A stretch of DNA of 64,000 nt from Anseranas semipalmata. Taxonomy: Eukaryota > Chordata > Aves > Anseriformes > Anseranatidae. The notes beneath the pieces were generated by a model that worked only from the letters and a program-made list of their open reading frames with translations, was not told the origin of the DNA and did no database searches. Position numbers and translations under genes: made by a program. The stretch covers positions 400,177 through 464,176 of the forward strand of contig VXAA01006455.1 of NCBI GenBank assembly GCA_013399115.1, written 5' to 3'. The stretch's first letter is position 1; each line of letters opens with the position of its first letter. Positions 26,201-38,200 of this stretch are shown here, in pieces.

Positions 26201-29200
26201 ACAACTCTCAGGAGCTGGCCTGTACAATTCTCTGACCTTTTTTTAATTTTAGATGGGTGAGGTTGGGAGGAGAAACTTTGTTAGTGGGGAGAAATTAGCT
26301 ATTCTGGAAACAATATCATCAAAGCACTTGAGGCACCACTGCTGTGTTGAAAGACAGATGTGACAAGATGCTGGAGCACAGGAGCGACTGAGACTATTAG
26401 CAAGGGCACAAATACAAAGGACCAATGTCTGTTAGCTGCTACTGAAGAAGGCATAACTTGAGTTACAACTGCTCTTAAATGAGATACGGGTTTTGCTGCC
26501 CCTTGAATTAACCATGTATGATACTACACACTTCTGATTGCATGATCTGAATTCCTTCCTCCAAGAGGAGGGAGACAGATTACAGGCTTGCACTCACCTT
26601 GCTGTCCCCACCTCGTCGCCGCTGGAGTCTCTCCACATCATCTATTTCATAGACTTTGATCTCAAAGGGCTCCCCCAGCCCCCTCTGTCCACTTCGCAGG
26701 GGCCCATCCACCCAGCGGACCCCAGGGCTGTTGGCTGGCTTCCTCGCTGGGGATGCGGTATCAAGTGATAGAGCTGGAATAAGCCTCCGTCTCTGTGAGC
26801 CTGCAAATGCAGAAATTGCCATGTTGCATTAGCACAGTTAGCTTTGATCCTCAGCGGGCATATGCACCGTAAAGCTTCTAGAGCTTGTGTCTGCTTCCCT
26901 TTGCCGGGGTCTCGGTGCGTACAGGTATGCCAGTGAAGGGCCAGAGCAGCAGGCTGTACCTGGTCTAGCTTTGCTGTCCTCTCTCTCCACTGGCACTGGC
27001 TCTTACAGCCGAAGAACAAGCATTAGCCAGCCTCTCCTTAGACCATCTCTAGGGGGGTGTGTGGTCTTGTCTTTTGTTTTATCATAGCACAAAAACCTTT
27101 GATGCCCTAGTTCCCCTACTGTGCTGGAGCTGAGTGACGGTATGCCACCACCTAGTCCTCTGTATAACTTCACTATAGAGTGGCTAGAGCAGTAAAACAC
27201 TAGCGAGGACAAAATGTCTGCAGTAAGTACGTCCAAGCTCAGTGGATGCAAGGTTGCATTAGCCTTGTGTCTGTTCAGTACAGTATTTTTCTAAAACGTT
27301 TGTCACTTACACACTTACTCCAGCACTGGTGAAGGGCAAGACAGCAGCAAGAACTGACTGGCAGAAGGATTAGTCCCTGTGTCTGCGTCAATAGCAGCGC
27401 TCATGCACAGCCACTCTGCTTTGTAATACCAGCACAGCGGATGGGAGCACTGCAATATCTGAAAATTTACCATGGTTGATAAAGCCTATGCCATATGGAA
27501 AGCATCTTTCATGTGAGTTGCCAAGTCAGGGCCTCAGGTAAAGCAAGGGAGAAGAAGTATGTCACTGGCCTGATGGCAGCAGTAGGGAAGTTGAGCATAT
27601 GGTTTGTTGGGAGAAAGAACAGACACACACACAAAAAAGAAAAACAACTGGTTACATTTCCCTGCTCAGTTTAGTACAATCAGAGCGATGGCTGGGTTAC
27701 AGAAAAAATAAAAGAGTTTTGTAGCCGACAACTCCTGCACGGTCTCCCCAAGGAGACAGCAGGAATAGAAGGGATGGGAGAAACCAAAAACAAAAGCCAG
27801 AGCCAGAAAGTTTGAATGAAACTATTAACTGACTCTCTTGGCTGCAAAAACAAAACTGATGCCAGCAGCGAGGGGATGCAGAATGATCATGCAGATTTTA
27901 TTTTAAAAACAAGATAAAATCATTTACGGGAATCCCTAGCACTACATTCATTGAAATTTGAATGTAGATAGGTTCAACATGTCTGCCAACTTCATGCTTC
28001 AATGAAAGCTAAAAAAATAATAATAATCCATTGATTGCTTAGTTTTTGGATTTCCAAGTAACAAAGGATTGTCCAGTTTCATTCATGGGAGTCTACTCCT
28101 CTGCTGACTTTGCAAACTATCACATCTTGTCCCATTGATTTCCGAGTGCAGCAGTCTGTGCTAGAAACCAGCAATTAGTAACCAGCAATTAACCTGTAAA
28201 TGCTAGCTTTAACATGGAGGAGAATGGTCTATCTTGCTGTTTATCTGCAAAAACCTTGCCTACAGAACTTTTATTCCAATGCATCCAAGACAACTTTATG
28301 CAAGAAAAGGAGAGCAAAGCCAATTCAGACAGACAGGGAGCTCTGCAAGGCCACTTTGTACCAAATGGCCTCACACCTGACCTGCCTGTCCCATGACACC
28401 CATCGCACTTGTACTTCTAGTCAAACTGCAGCCCAGCAAATGAGCCCATGCCAGAACAAATGAAGCCTTATCAATACCAGCAAACACAAGTTTTTAGACC
28501 TTTTGCAACAGCCACTGGAAGTCAATGCCAGCACAGCTAACAAGTGGCAATGATGACAGAGGCACTTTGGGACGACACCAACAAACTGCAGTACTGAGGT
28601 GACCCTCATCAGCGATGCTACAGACAGGCAACCGAATGGTGACAGCAGCTGTGTACGTGAAGGGAGGTGAGACAGGCTGCAGACCACTGCGATTTGTTAC
28701 ATGCAGAGGGAGATCCTGCAAAGGGCTCAGCCCCTTCTGGAAAGTAAGCCCTCTGCATGCTTGGATGTGAAGTGCACTGGGTGCACCCCAAGTGTCACTC
28801 CAGACTAAAAGGTTTCAGGCACTAAATACTTCTAAAAACACTTTTCAGGGGTTTGGCCATGGTCTCTCACAGGAGTAGTCTTCCAAATTTCATCTGAGTG
28901 TAAAAACAATCTCTTTCCTATCTTTGCTGCTCATGAGCTTCTAGAGCCAGCAATTCCCCTGGAGGCGGGGGGATGAATCTGGTTCACCTTGCCACAAGAA
29001 CACCATCAGGCTTTTACTTGGAGCAAAGCAAAACAGATATCACCAGGGTATGAATTACAGGGATGACGGTAAATGTTTTTGTGTTTAGTTCCCATTCATA
29101 TCCATTTGGGTCAATGACAAACAGAAGCCTAGGGTCTAGAAGGAGGGCTCCAACATGAGGCTCTGGCTAAAGCTCGTATCCTTCGGTGAAGAGGCAGAGG

Positions 29201-32200
29201 AGACTACGGTAGTGGCAAGAGATAGGCTAACACAAGCTCATCGTGTTTTTCTAGCCAGAGCTCGTGTCTGGATAGCCCGTGGGTTATCCCAGCACAGTGA
29301 GGCTGACGGGTCCCAGCGCACCGGGCAGAGCATCGCCTGCCGGGGGCCTGGGGAAGCCCCCGTTTCCCCGAGGGACGCAGGGGCCGCCCGTGCAGGTCTC
29401 GCTGCCCCACTGAGGCTGTATGTCTGCATGTGAGGCCGAGATGAGGGAGAAAGAGGGAAGTCTCTTTGTCAGAGCCTTGAACACTGACTTGGGATGATTT
29501 ATCTGAGGTGTAGAGCGCTTTGGGGAGAGAAGAAAGATCCATGTGTTTGTAGGGAGGCAAAACTGACTCTATTTTATTCTAAATATGCACTGATTAATAG
29601 TCTGCTTATTAGTCCAGGTACTGAAAACAAGGGTGTCTTTAGACAGGAGACTCCTGCCACTGACCTCTCCATTTCGTCTCTGCTTTTTCTGGTTTCACAT
29701 TAACTGGGATCAGTCAGGAGATCCAGCCTAAGCAGAGTGTCACAAAGCAGTTGACAGCTTGCTCATCCATATCAACACACGGAGACAACAATTAAACTGT
29801 TCAAATGAACACAGTTTTCCATTTACACAGAAAATACCCGTTTGAAGTCACATATTTGTTGATAGCACTTGATGGAGTTAGGAACTCCCACATTTCGGCT
29901 GTATAATAAGCAAAATGCTCTGTAGGAACTGCAGTGCACCACTCCTCCCCTTCCCTGCAGGAAGGTAGGGTACGTTTTTCACTTAGCTTGAAGTTATCCA
30001 CGCTCAGAACAAACCTTCTTGAGCCTACTTGAGCATGAATAACCACACTATGAAATAGCCCTGAAAATCAACAGAGTACAAGATTTGTTTTAGCAACAGA
30101 TCAGTTGCTCTACTTGGGGCTATCGGTTAAGGTTCAGCAAGTTCAGCCCCGGCAGTGATGGGCCAGGTTAAAATAAAGATAAAAGGAGCAACATGGCAGT
30201 GAAGGTGTGCAGCGTGAGAGTGGATCTGACTGAAGAGTGGCACTGAAGCTACAACATACTGCAGCAAAGAGAAGTCCAGAGAAGCCTTCGTCTTTAAGGT
30301 ATTAGAAACACAGAGCAAGCTAGCTAGGTATGTAAGGGTAACTTCAAGGATAAGACTCACTGACCTCAGCAAAACTACCCAACTCCATAAGGATACGTGC
30401 TCATAAAAGCATGTGTTGACCGGGGCAGAAACCCTAAGAGGTCTGGTTTTGCTTAAATACTGTACATTTTGGAGTGTTCCCTTTGTATTGCTTTCCAAGC
30501 ACACATTCCAGCCTGAGCATCTTTTCTGTGGAAAAGGTAAAAGCAAAAAGTATACATGCAAAATCTCCACAAGAAGAAGCGTGATGCATATCTCTTCAAA
30601 GCAGGATGCAGCTGAATGGGATGTAAAACAACTGCTGTCTTAGAAATTTCAAGATGTTTCAAACAGAAGATGAAATTGTAATTTGATATATCATAATTCC
30701 AGAAGTTTACAGTGTGTGCTTAAAGGCAGGATGTAGAGCCAAAGCTATTCCCCGCTGCACTAAATGTTGTCTGAGGTAAAACTGCCTTTGTTTGCAGAAC
30801 CTGTTGTTCAGCATTTTGTTTTTTCTCACCAGACAGTCCATCCAAACTGAAGGCGATTACAAAAAACTAATCCCGGCTAAGTAGAGCAGTACCCCTAAGC
30901 TCACACTGTTCCTTCTGTGGCTTTACTTCCAAGAAATATTGTCCAGTAGTGACAGCATCAGCCTCCAACATAGCATCAAAGTGTTTGCTTACTGACAAAG
31001 ATTATTTGTCCTGTTCCCCCTGCTGCTTTTCACTGTCTGACAACAGGGCTCCTGTTTTGTTTGCATTGAAGATGCAATGCTGACTTCTCTTCTCTTCCCC
31101 ATTTCCTACAGGATCTGCCCTCATGGGCAATTATCCGTGACTGAACCGATTCCTCCCCATTCCTTTGACCTCCCTCCTCCTAGTTTATTTTACAGTGCCC
31201 TTTCCTCAGTGCAGAGCACAGCTAATCACTCCTCCTTGGATTTTCACGCAGTATATGCAGTGCTAAGCTCCCCTCCCAATTCCTCAAGACATTGCCAATG
31301 CTTTCCAGTGGAAAGCCCCTCTGATAGTGTGGAGAATTCATCAGAAGTATTTAGGGTGCCCAGTTTAAGGTCAGTACTCCAAACACCAAAGAATCCACGT
31401 GTTTATTGCCAGAAAATCTAAACAGCATTCACTCATCCTGGCAACTCAGATTGCGTAGGAAGGACCATGCCTCACCTGAACACCTGGAGTAGGAAACACT
31501 GACGGGATTTATCATTCAGAAGAAAATCTTCTATGCCCACCTCACTGTAAAATAATTCAGGCCATATTCGGTGTTGACTTACATGCACTGTGAATCAGTA
31601 AGAAGTACAAGGACACTTGAGGCTACAAATAACCGCTTGCTGTACACAGGAATAAAGCAACCCTTGTTTATAATTTTCCATCCATACCTATACAAGACAT
31701 TTTGCTTCTATACTGGTATGAGAAACATGCTGACGTACAGCCTACATCTAATTTTTTTCTACCCATCCTGTTCATTTCTTAACCATGCTTCCTGAATTAC
31801 TGTCTCACTTTATAAGGAGCCTTTCAGGGCAGTTTAGAGCTGGTGAATGAGCACTCCTGAAACCAGATGAGGAAGCAGCCCTCCTGCAGCGTGGCAGACT
31901 GACAAGGAATCTGGGAGACGCTCCAGGGAAGACGCACATCATGGGGGCTGAATTTTCAGCACCCACAATCCCTAGCATAAACCAACCAGAGTCTCTTCTA
32001 AATCTTCATCTCCCTTTGGTCTGGACTGTGGTTTAACATGCATTTGTCAGCATTGGGGTGTTATTTAAGGAGACGGTTACTGTTACTTCAGTACTGCACT
32101 AAATAGCTGTGCTTGTGGCTTGGCCAGCAAAAAGATGGAGGAGGAAGGGGCTCTGCAGCCACAGTGTTAGCTCCCGACGGGACAGTGGTAGAGGCATTCC

Positions 32201-35200
32201 TGTGAGCTAATTCTGTGGCAGCGTAAGGAGCAGGTTTTATTTATACCCGGCCTAATGGTGTACGACTCAGTCATGCATGTTACATGGAGCCTTCACTGTG
32301 CACAATAGCCTGCTGCCACTTCCTCTATTAAATCATTCCTATGTTCATGTGGCTGAAAGCTCAGTGCTGGCATGCAGTAGTCAAGCGTGTAAAAAATGAT
32401 TACTCTGATCCCTTTCAACACAGATTTGCTGCATGAAATGGCCTGGCTTTGACCTGGGAAAATCAATGCTGTTGTTTTAATGAACAAAAAAAATTGGAGC
32501 TGAAGCCCACACTGCCCCTCCTTCTGCTCCCCCCAGGGCTGTCCAGCCAGCAGTCACACGCACAAAGGGGTTACCTGCACGCAGACAGCTTCTTGCTGTA
32601 TAATTCTAAACATCCTTTGTCATGGTAAAGGAATAATGCAGGATATCAATTAGCTACCATCGGTTGTAAGCAAGTTGAAGTAGAAATGCTGGAGATTCCC
32701 TACAGCTTTGTGATACAAAGGGCAATTTTCAGCTCCCCACAGTGCCTTAGGCAGTCTAAACATGAACCAAATTCCTTTTCACTTGGATTCAACAAGAAAA
32801 GCTCAGACTCTTTTTGTCGGTGTTTTGTTTCAGCATTATCATTTTGGCCACGTTTCAAAACGTGTTGCTTTGTAATATTGGTTGGAGATGGACTTTCATA
32901 ATTTACAGCCCACAGATTCAGCCTCTGGCTTTTTCTGCTGCTTTCATAGGCAGGGCTAAGAGCTTTCAGAGAGGCAATGTGTGTGAACATGGAGTTTTCA
33001 GGGCTTTCCAGGAACCTTGAAATCTCCATCTTTAAAACCATCCCAGTAGTGAAAACCAGAGCACAGAGGTAAAAGCAATACAGGTACTCTAACTGTAGAT
33101 AATTATTGTCATGTTTTAACGGTCTGTCTTTTTATGAAAGTGTTTAAAATCATGTAGCAATCTGCTCTACTTTGGTGGTGAAACTTAGTACTGAGAAAGA
33201 GCCGCAAGGAGTCATGAAACTTTACTGCAAAAGCGATAAAATGCTGCAGCAAGAAACTTTAATTTTCTATAGGCAGACAGGTTCCCTGTGCAAAGAAGAT
33301 TAAAGTGTGCGCACACACACATACACAAACACAGGCAAATCCTCTCCTAGACTGGTAGGAGCAGGGTCCTGCAAACGCTGGGAAATACAACTGCAGCTCA
33401 GGGCAGAGATTTAAACATCAGGAAGCCAGCATTTGGAGACCTTGGCTTTCCCCCAGTCTTGTTCAGACTTGCCCTTACTACCAATAGCATCCCTTAATTT
33501 TTTGTTTTCCAGTGCTCTGTGATACTCCATGTTCAGGAAAGCTGAACTGGCCCAGAGCGACCCAACTTGAAAGCCCTTTCCAAGGATTTCCCCACGCCTC
33601 GCCTCTTTGACAGGGGGCCTCCTTCCCGCATGGGTCACAACCCCACCTGGAGACCTGCGTTCAGCCCAACACAAGGAGGATGTGGACCTATTAAAGCAAG
33701 TCCAGAGGAGGCCCACAAGGACAATCAGAGGGCTGGGGCACCTCTCCTACAAAGACAGGCTGAGGGAGCTGGGGTTGTTCGGCCTGGAGAAGAGAAGGCT
33801 CTGGGGAGACCTCATTGCAGCCTTCAGTACCTAAAGGGGGCCTACAGGAAAGCTGGGGAGGGACTCTTTGTCAGGGAGTGTAGTGACAGGACATGGAGTA
33901 ATGGCTTTAAACTGAAAGAGGGTAGGTTTAGATTAGATATAAGGAAGAAATTCTTTACTATGAGGGTGGTGAGGCACTGGAACAGGCTGCCCAGAGAAGC
34001 TGGGGATGCCCCATCCCTGGAAGTGCTCAAGGCCAGGCTGGATAGGGCTTTGAGCAACCTGGTCTGGTGGAAAGTGTCCCTGCCCATGGCAGGGGGTTGG
34101 AACCAGGTGATCTTTAAGGTCCCTTCCAACCCAGGCTATTCTGTGGTCCTATGATCCCTGCCACATCCCCGCTCTCCACTGGCATGTTGTGCTGGCTGCC
34201 GCAGGCTGGCTGCTCCCCCAGCCCACTGGGGCCACAGAGCACGGCCCCACACGTTTCACCTTGCCAGCACCAGCAAAGCCCCAGGCTCAGGATCAGCTCT
34301 GAAAAACCTCAGCTGGAGGCAACCAGAAATCACAGGAGACACTCTCCTTGGCAGAGGAGCCTCCCAGCCCGGCAGAGCGCTGCGAGCAATGATGCATGAC
34401 TGCCCTTGGACCTAACCCCACGTCATGTGGGCTGGGGGCTCCCTCAGGCACCCATGCCCATCCCCCCAAAAGGAACAGGAAAGCAAACAGCCTCGGGAAC
34501 ATCTCCGTGGTTTCCACAGAAGGCCTCATCTTGTAACAAACTGTCTCAGAGCCCCTCACATTTTGCTGTCCCAGGGGAGGTCTCCTCGCAGATCTGGCAG
34601 TCCTGAATCATCTGTAGGAGAGGGGTAAAAGGCAGGAACAAGGCATTCGTGCACATCGCACGGGAATGCAAACAGAGCCTGCCTTTGCTGGGTAAACCTC
34701 ATTAGAGCCCAGGCTCTTGCTTTGCCGCTAGCTCGGAGCTGATGGGATCACACACCTGGAAACAGCAGCAAAGCTACATGGCTGAAATCATCTGGTCCCC
34801 TTTTGCACTGAGAGCTGCTTTAGAGCAAAGCCCATGTGCACCCAAACTGAACCGGGGAAAAGATGCTAGCAAGGCAGAAGAGCAACAAGCAGGTACGTAA
34901 CACTTCTGATCTAAGGACCCTGCTCTGCTACTTCTTCCACAAGGCCACGATCCAGTTTTGTGAGCTGGTGACCAGGAACACGGACAGCACACGAGCTGCC
35001 CAAGGTGACAGAGCGAACCAGCAGCACCGAGAACACAACACAGATCATGCAAGCCCTGATCTGCCACCCTGCCTGCCTCCCTCTCGTCCATGTCTTCCCA
35101 GGATACAAATATGGCTTGGTTAAAATGGAGTTAAGCCTGAATGCATTTCCTGATGACACAAGGGAGTCCGTACTATAAAAGCACCCTTGTCATTGCCTTT

Positions 35201-38200
35201 CCATGGAGCAGCGTTGGGCCATTGCACTTGAAACTTCTGAGGTATTAAAAAATAATATATAATTGGTGCTAGTGATGGCTATGCCCTAACACCTCAGTGC
35301 CCTACTCGAGACAGCGTTGCCTCCCTGAGAGAGGAGGCTGGAGTCAGAGCCAGGAAAATGGCTGAGGTGCCGATTGTTTCCTGCAGAAAAAGGCTAACAG
35401 CGTGAGCAAAGAAATCGGAGCAAACACAGCTGCATGGATGCTTGGGGGCGGAGAGGGAGGGAGGGGCTGCCACAAAAAGAAGATAACAGATAAACCCTCC
35501 TCTCCACTGCTCAGTAAGGGCAAGGGAGGATGTGTGGCCAAGTCAGTTGGGGTTGAGGTCAGGAGTCAAGGGTGCCTGCAATTTAATCCTGGATCTGACT
35601 CTCACGTAGCTGTAGGCACTGGGTAAGTCAATAAGGCTCTCTGCCTTGATTTCTGCACCTGTAAAATGGGGTCCGGAGTACTACTTGCACCACAAGGTGG
35701 ATTAAAGGGCAGATTAAAGGGGAAGGCTTACGTGGTTCATGATGTAAACATATGACTTTTATTGAAACATATGACTTTTATTGAGGTATCAGAATGTAAT
35801 GGGCAAATATATATATATATTTAATTTTGTTCACGCAGTACTGGGCTGTCTGTAAACTGTACATATACCCATGTAGAGCCTAAAATTTAACCTAAGGCTA
35901 AAACTGAAGGATATCAATTAGCTTTATCTTTCCAAAGCTGTCAATGTAGGTCTGATGCTTCATGTATGACAACCAGTGCAGAAGCACCTACACGTACAAA
36001 TAATGCACTTAAGAGCATTGAAAGACAAGATCTTAATCTCACGAAAAAAATGATGTCTCTCCAATGTGTCAGAACTTCAAAAGTAATTGTGAGATCTGAC
36101 AGGGCTGCTGGTGATTCTCCTAAATACTCTTTATAGCTCCTCTTAAAGGGGCCTTGGGCTGATTCATGCTGATCGTGTCTGACAGCTAGCATTTCTGCTA
36201 ATAATAATCATAAATAAAGTGGACAAGGTTGCCTGACCTGAAATGAGCATATCTATAGTGCCATATCCATTACAGCACAGTGGATCTGCGACCGCAAATC
36301 AGGAAAGGTCCAATGCTCTTGACACTATGTATTAAAATAATATCCATCTTTTAAGAGCTCAGAACCTTTGTATGCTATCTTTTTCATTAAGAAGTGTTCC
36401 TTAAGAGAGATCATTCAGATGAGAACAGACCTACAGACAGGAGATATTACAGAAGATGAAAGATTGCAAACCTTTGCATATTTTTTTTGTTTATTATGCA
36501 ATAAAAATATGTTTGTGAACAACTCTATTCTCCCTTATATCTTGGGTCCTCCTTCATGTTCTCCTGCATTGAAGTCATAATCCTGGTTTTATGCCATCAT
36601 AAATCTGCTGACATGTGAAAAATTATACTATTATCGAACACATCAAAACAGAATTACGATTTCACTGCTGCAGGACCAAATGCAAACAGGAGCTGGGTTA
36701 TAAGAAAGTGAAGCCTTATTAATTTCTGGGCAGTGATTTGCTGCCAAAGGTATGGAAGATAGTAAAGATTTTTTTTAATTTGCATAAAAACTCCGGTTGC
36801 ACTTGCATACAAACACAAGTACAGCTCATTCTGAACAATACAGAAATTACTTGCGGATATAGGGAATCACTCTCAAAAGTAAAATATCAAAAAATAACAC
36901 ACAATCTCTCCACGTCAGGTGACAGACTGAGCTAAGGGAGAAGCTTTGTGAAGTACTTGGAGAGGTGTCAACGTGCCACGCTATGTGAGCCCACTGAGGC
37001 AGGCATCTTGCAGGGATGTTGGCCCTGCACTGAAAACCCTCAACCCCAGACATTCGAATCTAGCAGTGGTAGGCACCTGCAACATTGCTGACCAGGGAGA
37101 GAGGAACTAAACCACAAATGAAATTAGACTAAAGACATGAATTTGTCACCCAGAGAGAAAGCTGTATTTGGTGAAAAAGATCAGATTTTACTCAGCAGTA
37201 AAAAAAGTGGCAAAGCTAAGACTCTCCACGTTCCCTGCTAAGAAAAGCTTCCTGCTTGTCCAATCATTCACTATCTTTGCATATGTGCACTGCATGACAA
37301 ACCACCATTGCTGCTCTGCCAGCTAGGATCAAAGCTGGCTAGATTCAAGAGAGACGACTCTCGTGTCTACTGAGAATGAATCTACATTGCAGTTTTCTCT
37401 CTGTTCCCTCACCTGCACAGCTGCCTGTTTGCACAGAAATTGTTAAAAGTTTTGCATCTATTCCTGGGTCAAATTTTGTTGAAATTGGCCAGCTGTGTCA
37501 GAAGCTACTGGGAGGTATCACAGGCTGTTACAAGAGAGGAGGATTGTCTAAGCTTTATTTGTAAGAAAAACAAGGGAGAGTGACCCTCACAGAGCTACTT
37601 GTCTACTGCAGATGGACATCTCTCAAGGATGGTTACTGCATGCCTCTAATTATCTCATTAACAAGGCAATTAGAAAGCAAGAGGCTCAGCTTTTGCTACA
37701 GAATCCAAAAAAATGCAAATGTCCTGTGGATAAAGTCTGTATCATGCGGGCAACTTCTCCACAACATCCAGTTGACATCACACTTCCAGAAATGCAATCT
37801 GTGTAGTAAGTTTTGGATTCCTTTTCCATAATATACAAAATCATCCTTTTTCGTGCATGTTACCATTAAAAATTTTATATTTGAAAGGAGCCATTAGAGG
37901 AACAGCTCCTCAGAATGGAAAATCAATTCATTGCCACATAGACTGAAGGGATAGAAGAGAGCTCATAGGATGCAAAGTTAGCATCAGAAAGATTATTTCA
38001 TCACTTGGCCTTTGCTTGCACAATGAACAGTGATCACTTTCAGATGTATTCTCTGAACAGGTAAAATCAGCCATGCACTTATGGATATGGTTTTAATAGC
38101 GGTATCTATTGTGTTCACATCTGTGCTGCACATGTTCTTCCTGCTGCTGCAGTCAAAAGCACAAGGAAAGAGAGGGTAATGCATCACTCAGTTCATTCAC

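Noticed and set aside
33567..34154. Plus-strand open frame of 195 codons
   Set aside because: This is the decayed CR1 ORF2 end plus flanking DNA, not a host gene.
34951..35040. MIR-like words ('gctgcccaaggtgacagagcga')
   Set aside because: Only one block is visible. Too little to call a repeat.
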